A stretch of DNA of 64,000 nucleotides from Rhytidiadelphus loreus (taxonomy: Eukaryota; Streptophyta; Bryopsida; Hypnales; Hylocomiaceae), in the NCBI GenBank assembly GCA_947034895.1, contig OX344764.1, positions 6,696,001 through 6,760,000 on the forward strand. Direction: 5' to 3'. Both the position numbers and the translations under genes were made by a program. Under the pieces are notes generated by a model. That model was not told the origin of the DNA. It did no database searches and worked only from the letters and a program-made list of their open reading frames with translations. Each line of letters starts with the position of its first letter. The first letter of the stretch is position 1. Of this stretch, positions 50,701 to 63,000 are shown one piece after another.

Positions 50701-51198
50701 GGTTGACTGGGAGCACCTACATCCCTTTTAAAGTGTACTAGGTTGATGGTGAGTATAGTTATTCTCTGCTGGTATGGGCACTTGCAGTGATATTGTTTTG
50801 CAAAATAACCGCTTGACGTTGTGACCGGGAATTACGATTGACCGCATCTAATTTTGCTTTGCGCCTGTTGGCGATTATCGATGGTAATATTAAAATCTGT
50901 GGTGATCTCAACTGCAGGTGAAATTTACAGAGGAAAGACCATCTTTTCTGCACTTCCTCACAAATGTCTGTGCCATTGTCGGAGGTAAGTTGGACAGATT
51001 AGTGTTTGAGGTTCTACTTTACAAGTTTTGGTGTTTTAGAAAATGTTTTTCTGATGCTTTAGGGAATAGAGATGGATTTTTAAGTGAAGGTTTCTCTATT
51101 GTGCAGGTGTGTATACTATAGCAGGTATTCTTGACTCTTTTATCTATCATGGCCATCGAGCAATCAAGAAGAAGATGGAGCTAGGAAAGCTCAGCTAG
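47740..51198 (+). CDS. ERV46: Erv46/ERGIC3-type ER-Golgi cargo receptor subunit
   Basis: Thirteen exons: 47740-47878, 48061-48134, 48355-48438, 48625-48708, 48894-48974, 49247-49339, 49568-49747, 49965-50032, 50162-50213, 50373-50426, 50543-50632, 50918-50984, 51107-51198; phases agree, 385 residues. It opens with FNKLKQLDAYPKISEDFYSR and a first membrane segment (about 28-46). The luminal part has the Erv46 cysteine set: CGSC (146-149), CC and C (159, 160, 163), C186 and C203, the last in GCNIYGKLEVNKVAGNFHF. The C-terminal part contains NELSFGAHFPGAVNPLDK, FSVTEHY, FFFYDLSPIKVKFTEERPSF and a second membrane segment (about 349-366). The tail AIKKKMELGKLS carries lysines as in coat-binding retrieval signals. 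Its partner Erv41 is encoded divergently 5.3 kb away. The first donor (TTTC then GTAAGT) is consistent with codon joining to Arg. Confidence 0.95.
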
Positions 51199-51849
51199 TT
51201 GGAGTTTTACGATTGTCAGCTTGTGGCAGGTTATTACGATAACCATGTTGCCGCAAGGAATTACTTTGGATTCAGTGACAGGAAGGTAGTCAATAGGTTT
51301 TCCCTGAGGGAAGTTGAATTGAATTTAGTTGCAGTATTCATGAATGAGAAGTCCATGAAGTATGAAAATTTCCTGCACTTGAATCTTGCAGTTATGGACT
51401 TTGCTTATCATGTACCAATTACACTTCGGAGATAGTTCTTTGCTATGCATGAATGATATTGTGTCGACACTCTGCAGTGAAAGTTGAGAATGCATTGGTA
51501 TTTTCTTACTGGAATCAAGAACAAATTAGAGCTATATGCAGCTGGCCCAAATATGTGAGTGTTATTGTGCCGTACAATTGCTCTGTGTTTAAGTTGCACA
51601 TAATTATACGTATTGCCTTTATGCTACGCTGCCCATAAAACTTGCACCGGGCTCCACAATGTATCATGGCCTTCCTAGAATACGACATACTATTGCAGTC
51701 TATTTTCTTATTTACGTCTTCGATGCTATCAATAAATAATTGCAGGAAAGAACACTTACCCAAATCGGTAAGCTTGCCTGACTACTATCCATCTCCATGA
51801 GTTGTGTTTTGCTAGGCATGTGTTTCAATTAAGATTTTTTTTTTATTAT
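51199..51849 (+). other. 3' flank of Erv46 gene
   Basis: The stretch probably contains the 3' untranslated region; AATAAATAATTGCAGG at about 51730 is a possible poly(A) signal. Frames on both strands are short and unrelated to known families. Confidence 0.35.
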
Positions 51850-52500
51850 CTTGCATCCTAAGCATCTTTGATTTTGGAGACGCTAGAAGTATTTGCTAAT
51901 TGACACAAATGTGTGGAGTATGGTGGCAGAAACTTGAGAATTGTCTTTTTTCAGTCATAATGGTTGTGAACTTAGGAATAATACCATGGCTAGTGCAATT
52001 ATCAACCCATATCACTTTTGTATGACATTGCTCATTGACTTGTAATGTATGAGGGTTTGAAGAGTATTTAGGAAATAGGGTTTGATCTAGCCAACCTTTA
52101 GGACCTGCTATATATTAAATGTTTAGAATGTTATCATCCAAACCTCTAATAGGCTAGTTGGTATTTATATTGGAAAATGAGTATAGGAGCTTCAATCATT
52201 GATTGATGCCCCATGAATTCTTTCAACAATGGTCATAGAATCTCTACTAGAAACCACTTTGATATACATACTCCTTGAAATCCCATTGTTCATATTGACA
52301 ACAAAATGTGTTTCATCTACAATTTCTAGGACATTTTCATCAAATAGACCATTTTGAAATCTCCTTTGTAGCACATCCAAATGGTGTGCTATATGCATTT
52401 CTATTTGCAATTTTTTTTCAACATTACAAGTCAATTTGCCTCATTGGGACAACAAGACAATGTTGTGGACATCCATGATTGAACTATTGGATCAAAGTAA
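51850..52500 (-). pseudogene. Decayed DDE transposase (Tc1/mariner- or pogo-like)
   Basis: Read on the minus strand, recognisable blocks follow in order: MHIAHHLDVLQRRFQNGLFD, then VDETHFVVNMNNG with the first catalytic-type Asp (about 52317), DSMTIVERI, then after stops AGPKGWLDQTLFPKY (about 52070-52115), IWVDNCTSHGIIPKFTT (about 51960-52013) with the second Asp, and LPPYSTHLCQLAN..SKIKDA (about 51855-51930). This order fits a family of DDE transposases I know from oomycetes and some plants. Stops (for example after GASIND and after KDA) and small frame changes show it is dead. A 96-residue minus frame at 52764-53054 may be a remnant of the same protein's N-terminal part. Confidence 0.6.
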
Positions 52501-54606
52501 TCATAACTTCTTTGTAAGCATCATATTGTCTTTTGGATCCCTAGATTGAACAATGTAAATAGAGTTTGGGTCTAGCAATATTGAAAGAGCCAACTAAATT
52601 TAGCAATTTTAAACAAAACTTCACACTAGTCATTTTGAACCACTCAAGTGCATCAAGGAGTTTAAGATAAAACCATAGGACCTATTGTAGTGGCCTTTGT
52701 TCATAGTCACTTCTACTTCCTTAGCTAGATAGTTTTTGTTGCAAGAAAATGTCATGGGCAAGTTCACAATTTTAGCTTTGTTATGAAATTAGTCTCACAA
52801 CTTCCACAACGAGAGACTCTAACAATAGAAAAAGCCCAAATTGTATCATCATAAAGCCCAATGTTGTTGATGAACTTGCAGATTACAATAGTTGAAATTT
52901 GTTGTAAGCAACGAGGAGTGGGCTCAATTTTTGGGTCAAAGTTGAAGAATTGTGGCCATCTATCATCTATACAAAAATTGTCTACATAAAGAGGCAATGA
53001 TTGAATGAGTGAGGGTTTGAAAGTCAGGTGAGTTATTGCATAAGGTATGCACATGCTATATGTGAGTTCCTGGTGTGCCCAACTATTAGTCCCCCCTCCA
53101 AAAAAATTGAATTGAAATCAAAATCAAATTGTAAACGATTAGCAAGTGAATCAAACTTGCGGGAAGACAAGGCTATAGAAATATGTTGAGTCAAGATGAA
53201 GCCCATAAAGTGTGTCAAAACTGAATTTTTTATTGACAAATGAATTTCTTTCTAAATTCTCATTTCAATTCTTCAACATAAGAAATTAGAAATTCAAACT
53301 TTGTAGTATAAAAATTTAAAGTTAAGAAGATTCAAAGTCTTATAATCTAGTCACGTGAGGTACAAAAATACTTGTTTTCTTTACTTTGAGTGTGAAAAAT
53401 TGTAAATAAAGTTTTCTTTTTTGTATTGATGTGTGAATAGGATTTATATTACACTTGGTTTTAGAATTACATGGTGATAGGATCTTAAATGTTAATGGAT
53501 TTGTGGAATTACTATGGGATTCTAAAAGTGTGCAATTGTTGAGTTTTTAATAGTTAAACCGATGAGGATTCGGAAGGATGCTTAGGCTATTTCTCCCTTC
53601 TCATTCTAACTCTCTTTTCTCTTCCAGTGTGTGAGTTTTGGAACACTTGTGTGATTTTGTTGATAATCTTTGTGTAATAAAGCTTTAAGCATATATATTT
53701 TGAAGTACGTGTAAGTCCTAGTGATTGAGCATCCTTGAATATGTAATTAATTCAAATTCAAGTCCTAGGGATTGGGCATTGTTTGTATGTTGTGTGGAAT
53801 TTTCTTGTAATAGGAATTATTGTCTTCTTGTGCTTGAAGCAGTTGTTTAGGTGTGAGTGTTTAATTGAATCATTTTGTTCATTTGTTTAAGCTTGGAGCA
53901 GTGGGTGATCTTGTTGAAGTTTGGAAGCAATTGTTATGAATGAGAGGATTGTAGCTTTAAAGAATTGTTGGTGACAATTTCCATTGAGTGGTTGAACTAG
54001 TTTGTGTGCACTTGAAGTATTGAATATGTTGAATGTGCTTTAAGCAAGTGTATTGTTTTGTGAATGTTATGTATGTGGATGGAACTATGGCTTAAAGGTG
54101 GATATTAAATAAGTAAGAATGTCTATTGTGAAAGTGTTGAGACTGTGAGTGGTCAAGTATAGGGATCCTAGTGAATGGGTAGTTTGAAAACTTGTGAATG
54201 CATTTGAAGATTGAATAATCGAGTTTTAAGCTGTGGCCTAAAGCTACGTTAATGTCTATGTGTCTGAATCTAAATTGATAAGGAATGTATGAAGGAGTCT
54301 TTGTATTGATAGTCTTGTATTTGAGAAAACTTAAAGCAATTGTGTAGCCGTTGTTGGTGAACTGATGGAATGGTTATAGTTGGACTATTTAGCTAGATAG
54401 ATGGGCTTTAAGCAAATTAGTATAGTAATGCTATAAGCAAATGTAGAGATATGTGATTAATTGATGATATAGAGGTACTGACAGTGGTTTGTTGAGTGAA
54501 TAAAGAATGATGCTTAAGCAGATTATTGTGAGCCTATGCTTTAAGCAAATGCAACAGGAAATGGATTTTGTAATGCTTTAAGCTATATGTCATGTTCACC
54601 CCCGCT
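52501..54606. other. Non-coding, T/G-biased stretch
   Basis: Apart from the possible transposase remnant at 52764-53054 (minus), no gene is visible. From about 53640 to 54590 the plus strand is rich in TTTAAGC, AAGCA and GTGAATG words: CTTTAAGC or TTTAAGCA recurs at many irregular positions, as in an old, highly diverged repeat. Confidence 0.4.
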
Positions 54607-55512
54607 TTAACCCTTAAAAGACTATCACTATACTTTCACCAAAAACGTTCCAAAACTGCCAAAATTTTGAAAAAAAACTTTATTTTGACATATCTAACCG
54701 TAGGATCTTGTATTATATACTATCATAAACATGTGGTAAAAATTTCAGACATTTCCACCGGGGGGATTGCATGATATATGCATTCAAATTAACTAAAATA
54801 ATTTTTTTTACCCTGCAAAAAGTAGGGCAGCTGCATTTCACAAGCTCACATTTCTATGAAAAAATGACCTAAATGGTGGTGCTTCTTTGGATTTGTTTTC
54901 CTAGACAAGTTGGCCACATGCTTGAAATTTTTCAGATCATTTGGAATAGTACAACATATAGGAAAAAAATAGTAAGTAGGTAATAGTAGAGAATGATTAA
55001 AAATACTAAATTATTTACAATTTAAATATGGAATTGAAAATTCCCAATCCCAATGGTTGAAATTTTGTAATAATGTATCTACATCCTACGATTTTATTTT
55101 TTTCCAAAAATATTGAAAATTGGGTAAGATAAAGGATTTCAAAGTTTATTTTAGAGTAGGAAATCCAAATCTGCCCCAATACAAAAAATCCTCATAACTT
55201 TTGACTCATTGATCAAAATGGAATGATTCAAAGCTTTTCATGTATATAAAACTCTAGAAAATCAATTCCAAATTTTTGTTTTCAAAAAAGGTGATTTTTT
55301 CTGATCTGCCCGAACTACCCAGCTGGGAAAAAAAGTAACATATTAGGCGACTTGTATTTCCAAATGTCATGAAATTTGGTGCATATGAAAGATCTTCCTT
55401 GCCCCCACATTCTATTAAAATTTCAGCCCCAAATATGAAAATCTCTGCTCGTAGGTACTTGCCCAAAAATTTTATACAACCAAAAAACACAGTTTGGTCT
55501 TTTAGGGGTTAA
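54607..55512. mobile_element. 906-base TTAA-bounded transposon, relative of 26430-27394
   Basis: The left end TTAACCCTTAAAAGACTATC pairs with the reverse complement of the right end (TTAACCCCTAAAAGACCAAA-like) with few mismatches. The flanks outside TTAA do not match. The interior shares long stretches, in order, with the element at 26430-27394, including CCGTAGGATCTTGTATTA and TTCACAAG(C/G)TCACATTT, so the two are copies of one family that have diverged. No transposase is encoded. Confidence 0.8.
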
Positions 55513-56304
55513 AAGTACTTCCTTTTGAAATCCCATACTAGGATAAGACTGGGATTGCATAATGGTTTGTTGCATTCATTTGTGTTGGATAGAAATTAGA
55601 AAATAGACAAGTGAGTGAATCCTTTACTTGAAACCAATGGGTTGTTATAGTTATATTTTCCATTAGAATCGAGTTAATAAGACATTTCTATTTTTTTAAA
55701 TGACTTTAGTCACAATGCGTTAGACTATTTGATCATTTCTCAGATTGGGTGTTTGTGAAGTAGGCAAAAATCTAGAGTACATTTACTTTAAATGCAAATA
55801 TCTTGCAATCTACACAATGAAAGATTTTGAAATTTCTTTTAGACATTGTTATAATAGTTTAGTACAAGATTCTATGGTTAAATATGGAAAAAGAACAATT
55901 TTCAAAGTTTTTTTCCTCTTTGCAATAGAAATGGTAGTTTTAATGTTATTTGACGAAAAGAAAGTAGTGGTCCTTTTGGGGTTAAACTATTATTCTAACT
56001 TGCATTTTATAATACATCTCTTCAATTGGGGGGAATCTAGACTACTTTTTGGTCCTTAAGGAATTAAAGTAAGTGCATGTAAATGGTTGAGCATTGTATT
56101 AATAATTTGTCTAATTTTCTATTGAATCTTGATAGAAGTTAAAATACTATTTCAAATTTTGAATTCTTCTTTTGTATGTTTCAGACACCCTATAAATAAA
56201 CCCAAATATTCAAATTGATGAAACTAGGTATACCCCAAAATCGACCTTAGATTCTCATGATCTATAGGAGTAGTACCATTACATGTTTATTTAGCCCATT
56301 GAAA

Positions 56305-56393
56305 GACTGTGAATTCTTGGACGTTCCCAGACTGTGAATTCTTGGACGTTCCCAGACTGTGAATTCTTGGACGTTCCCAGACTGTGGGAACGT
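56305..56393. repeat. Three 25-base tandem units ending in a hairpin
   Basis: GACTGTGAATTCTTGGACGT starts at 56305, 56330 and 56355, exactly 25 bases apart. The third unit runs into GACTGTGGGAACGT, so that ACGTTCCCA and TGGGAACGT around GACTG form a perfect 9-base stem. Confidence 0.9.
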
Positions 56394-56460
56394 TGCAGAA
56401 CCAGAGATCCAACGTGGCCAAAAGATTGCCATGTCGGACTGCATAAAAAAATTATTTTTA

Positions 56461-56465
<5 letters not shown>

Positions 56466-56533
<68 letters not shown>
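56466..56533. repeat. (TA)n microsatellite, about 34 repeats
   Basis: An uninterrupted run of alternating T and A about 68 bases long. It is likely variable in length and prone to assembly error. Confidence 0.95.
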
Positions 56534-56535
<2 letters not shown>

Positions 56536-57374
56536 CTTTAAATGTATTATTAAATAACATGATTGTCTGACCATGGTTCACCCCACCCCATGGTCACCCC
56601 ATGGTCAGAGAGTCTCTCAGAGGCCTCATATAACATCTAATGATTTTAGGCAAGAATCTATAGGGGTTGGTTTTAGAATGGGGTCAAAATTACATGCATT
56701 TTCCTAACTTTGAATGTAAAACATTATATGTTTGAATTACTTGCTACAACAATTTCACCATTAGGATAAATTTTTTCAGTTCTATTTCAAAACTTCAACC
56801 CTTCTACATGCCTCCACTGAAAAAAAATTCCTAAATTTTCCTAGATTTTTAAAAAGAATTATTTTCCTAGATTTTCAATTCAATTTTCCACCACAAAGAT
56901 TCAAACCTCATGCAAAAAACTTGTGTTAAGAGATTCAGTCTTAAAACCTTGAATATGCAAAATACATAGTGTTTTCCATGGTGACTCTTTGCACTAGAAA
57001 TGGGAGATTTGGCTTTTGAAGTGCTGTTCGGTGAAACATAGTCATGAACAATCAGGGATTAATTATTCATTATAATACATAGCTTGTCCATTGCACCTGT
57101 CAGCACTCTATAACCAACGGATTGTACTTCTCACATTTCATCCCCTTGAATTACAACTAGAACATGTAATAGTAATCCTTCCCATCTGTACGTGCAGTAT
57201 GCCCCAGCACCTGAAAGCGTGGAAGTTTGGAAGGTACTAACCATCAGGTCAAATCTAGGGGAACAATGGAATAGCTAAACTGGGAAATTCGGAATATCCA
57301 TCTTCCAGCTAAACATAACAAATTGAATGCTTCGCGTGCTCATAAATATACAATGTAAAGGAAGAATGGAATCT

Positions 57375-59132
57375 TCAAGCCCTGCAACAAACAAGTGGTA
57401 ACTCCTCCGTAACAGGTTTTGCCACTTGAAACCAAAACGCATACGCTGCCCTTCCACACAGCACTCTCACCTGCACAAATCAACGCAGCATGAAAAACAA
57501 ATGGTCGAATGCTCCAGAGAGAAAAACAGAACTCAATCCATTCATCAACAAGCTGCTACCGAACAATATCCCAGAATAAGCAATATCCGCAAGTAATGCA
57601 ACCCATTTCCTTTCTTTCTCGTGTAGATGAGCTCTTCGCTGATGAATACCTGCTGGAGCTTAAGCTTATCACCGGTATGGACGCAGCGTAAACCTCCTTC
57701 AATCCTGGTCCCGATAACCGATACTTCGTTTCGACCGTTTGTAATTGGACAGGGCTGATCATCTGCTGTGCTCCTAATGGGGTACGATAGATGGTCCAAT
57801 GGATGGTCCAGGCATTCAAGCGCACAGCTGTCAATAGTAAGTCGACCCTTCCTATGTAGCAAGCAGCTTCCAAGCTCTGCTGTAATTTTCAGGTTCGCTA
57901 ACCTTCCAGTGGCTAAAAACTCCAGCGCACTGTGATAATCGAACACATTCAACAAGGTAAGTAGCGAGACAATCAGAATATGAATCAAGAAAGAAGGAAA
58001 ACTAGCCTATAGCAACGGACGTTATATTAAAAACATCTGTTTCCAGGAAGAAACGTTCGTGAAGTTATCCCAAATTGTAAGAGTAACGCTCACCTGTCAA
58101 ATCCACGAGGACAAAGTAGTACAGTGTCATCAGCTGAATTGCCACCTCCTACCTGTTCGCAAATGCAAGTCACAGTTAATTAGAGAAAACAAGACGACCA
58201 TTCACTCTTATATTGCAATAAAAATACAGAGCAAAGAGTAAATTGATAATTTCATAAGGAATAAAGATACAACTCCAAAAATAGGAAGTCCGATGTTCAA
58301 AGTCCAAAGCGCTAAGACAAAGAGACTTACAAAACAAAGAGGCTTGTTTATGAGAATATTGGGAGCCACGTGAGTGACACCAGGGGCAATGAGAACTGTG
58401 TCTCCGGGCCTGCATCAAACATAGCTCTGGAATCAGTTCACCACTGACAAACATCTACACAACAGAGTCCCGGCACAATTCTTCTCCGATTGCGTCATCA
58501 TGCCAGATCAGCATGAACGTCATAAAACAAGACCACGAGTTATTCTCCCAGTCGCCATCCTGTACAGACGATGTTACTCCAAGTAAGCACAAACACTTCT
58601 TGGCTTAGCAACGAGAACAGCACCGTAAATTTAAAACCACGCATCCAAAGGCAATTATGTGATAAACCCTATATCAATTAAACAGTTGAAATTTTACACA
58701 GAATCAAAATCATAGCAACTAAATAAAAATATTGCTATCAAACGATTCCTTGCCACAGTTAAAATTTTACCTAGCTCTCATCACTGCCTCCTGAAGAGAT
58801 GAGAATTGATTTGGTGCAGACTTCAGGTTAGGTTCCACTTTCAGCCACATGCGCTTATCGCAGGCCAACTTCTGCCATCTCTTACATACCCTTGCGGCGT
58901 TGAACCGATCTGCGAATTTCCCCAAAAATGAATCCAAAAGGCAAGCACGTAGCACAGAAAACAAATTCACATATATATCACCAATTGCTTCAACAAAAAT
59001 GAGCAAAATTGCTACTTTTTAACAGAAAGTACCTGGTAGTGGGGTGAGGAAAGTAAGAATCCGCACCAAGCAGGCGTCATCAAGCAACTGCATAGGAGAC
59101 TCATCAAGGCTAGCGCGACTACGCTTTGGCAT
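57375..59132 (-). CDS. SKIP5: SKIP5-like F-box protein with beta-helix region
   Basis: Six exons on the minus strand: 59132-59033, 58909-58771, 58409-58331, 58152-58094, 57929-57650, 57470-57375, giving 250 residues in phase. Residues about 14-60 form an F-box (LDDACLVRILTFLTPLPDRF, NAARVCKRWQKLACDKRMW), which binds SKP1 of an SCF ubiquitin ligase. The rest resembles the right-handed beta-helix of Arabidopsis SKIP5: RARPGDTVLIAPG, PLCFVGGGNSADDTVLLCPR, ANLKITAELGSCLLHRKGRL, HPLDHLSYPIRSTADD, IGTRIEGGLRCVHTGDKLKL and a C-terminal YAFWFQV. The length fits the family. If exon 5 were not spliced at 57650 the frame would instead run to a stop at 57545, but the spliced form restores the conserved C-terminus. 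The target protein is unknown. Confidence 0.92.
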
Positions 59133-60938
59133 GGCTGCTGCTCCACCACAGACTTGTCCTACTCCAATTTTCTATAGGACGCAAAACTCTCTTTCGCATC
59201 CACTTGCGCTACCACTTCAGAACCTCAACCCTGAAATACATTTCGCCTGCACTAGCTGCACATTTTAAAGCACATCGTGCCTTTCCACCCAACCAGTGAC
59301 GGAATGCAGCATTCCAATGCTTGCACGACGTCCACGACTAATTCTGAAAAATTCTCCACCAAAACGGTGGTTCTCGTGTTCAGATAGAATACAAATGGGT
59401 ACCAATCCAAACGGATCAAGGACGGAACGAAACTATCGAAACCTAATAATGACCTTCTAAATCATGCAATTCGAAAATCATTTGACATTCGGAGATCACA
59501 GAGCCGGCAGAGACACGAAAGCGCACACGAAACCCCAGATTTGGTTCCAAACCCTAAAAAATGAACTCTGCAGAATCCAGAGAGAGGTCAAGCGGAGAGG
59601 CAATTGTAATACGTTAAGTAGTTTAATTCGTAGCAACACAGAGCGACTCAGAAGCCCAAGCACAGAAACTCCAAGCTGCGAGTCCGCATCGCCATATTCA
59701 TGCCACATTTCCTTCGCTTCTGCTTGAGCGCGTCTCCCGCGGATGTTCTCGTCTCTAGTTCGCGGTCGCGAGCCTGTTCACGGCTTTACCCTACCACCGC
59801 CGGTGTCCCTACGTGAAGGTCAGATTCGCCATAAATTAAAGTCATATTTGTGAAAAAATGTGAATGGTGTGAGGTGACATGGACCCCTGAGAATATGACG
59901 TGGAAATTCAATTTTGGCACATGTTATTTTATTTTAACACATGTTATTTTATATGTTATTAATGTGTCAATAATATTATTAACAAACATGATGTTATTTT
60001 TGAAAAATGTTTATATATGGTTAAAGTTAATTGAAAGTACACCCTAACCCCCTCCTTTGGTCAAGAGGGGTTTAGCAAATGATTCACATGCTACCCAAAA
60101 GGATGATTACCACAAACACCAGCCCGGCATTCCAAGGTTAAGATAGTGTGGTTCAAATGCTCACACTACAATAGAGCTCTTAGCATGCGACTACTGTGCA
60201 TAAACAAACCAATGTGCATAAACTGTAACCTATCATCCAATGATAACTCTAACCCTACCAAGGCAACCGTTCAATTGCATGCATTATTAAAATACCATCA
60301 ATAAACATATTCAACATTCCAAATTTGGCATTTGCAATTTGAAACATGTTATTTATCTGAATGAATAACACTGCCCATTGTGAAACTTCAAAAAATCTCT
60401 ATTTCTCAAGTGTCAATCTTTTCCAAGTTACTAAGAACTAGGAATAGTGCAATTCACGGTAGAAATTGTATGCGAACCAATCCAGAAATCTGTTCCAGAA
60501 AATGGTTAATCAAGAATGTGAATGAACTCAAATGTGATTATTCTGTAACACATCTAAGTTCTGCGGAATGCAAAAATGAATGAAAAGGTATTTCAGCTCC
60601 AAATGTTGGAAAAGATGAGTCCATGCAGGCGACCTCAATGAACAGCGTAAAGGTCTCTATGCAAGAAACTTCTGGTGATTGTTCTGGATAGGCATGCCAA
60701 CTCTTCGGGCTTTCTGCACATCATCAGGAAATGTGTAAGGCAACGCCATTCAAAGATCTTTCATTTCAAGTAAAAAAATAAAAGATGCAATCCATCATAG
60801 TCAAAGTGATGCATGACGTCAGATATATCATATACAAGGGGATATGATATACTGAGTAAAGCCAACAAATACAACAGGAGTTCCACTTGGAAATGGTCAC
60901 CCACATAGTCCATGAATAGCATGGACTGTAACATTACC
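59133..60938. other. Promoter side of SKIP5-like gene and AT-rich spacer
   Basis: 59133-59830 is GC-richer and is probably the leader and promoter of the minus-strand F-box gene. From 59850 to 60938 the sequence is AT-rich with a small direct repeat (ACACATGTTATTTTAT twice, about 59918-59955) and no supportable gene. Confidence 0.4.
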
Positions 60939-62641
<1,703 letters not shown>

Positions 62642-62801
62642 TTCGGAATTTGGAGTTGGCAATGGGGAAAACGATCGGGAAGGGGTTACAGAGAATGAGG
62701 CTGGCAGATGACGAAACGATGGAGTAACAAAGGGAGACGAGCGAATACCAAAGCTCAAATTACGACGCAATCCTGTTTTCGTAACACGCAATCTCGGACA
62801 T

Positions 62802-63000
62802 GTTGAACCCTGTGGGAAGAATACTGGTCTGCACCAATACTGTGATGGATCCCTCGAGAGCTAAAACCTAAGCGAACATCTCCAGCCGTGCTAGACGATC
62901 TCATGCTGGCTGTGGTAGAAAATCCTACTTCCTACAAATCAAACCCTAAACAACCTCTAAACCTACCATCTACAACCTAAACCTTAACTACCGCTCAATT
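62802..63000. other. Short spacer
   Basis: Between the DHFR-TS locus and the coiled-coil frame. It contains repeated AACCTA/TAAACCT words (about 62940-62992). No feature is supported. Confidence 0.3.

Larger units (their letters stand above)
55513..57374. other. Non-coding; TTAA-type remnants and simple repeats
   Basis: The stretch holds two more ends resembling the TTAA elements (GGTCCTTTTGGGGTTAAA at about 55969-55986 and GGTCCTTAAGGAATTAAA at about 56050-56067), the 25-base repeat and the TA run listed separately, and AT-rich sequence. GGTCA/CCATGG words cluster at 56566-56612. No gene was found. Confidence 0.4.

Noticed and set aside
55513..56067. Additional TTAA element between 55512 and about 55985
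   Set aside because: A right end resembling the family is visible, but no left inverted repeat pairs with it, so the borders cannot be supported.
57545..57988. 147-residue unspliced frame at the end of the SKIP5-like gene
   Set aside because: Splicing at 57650 to 57470 restores a C-terminus like SKIP5, while the unspliced end matches nothing.
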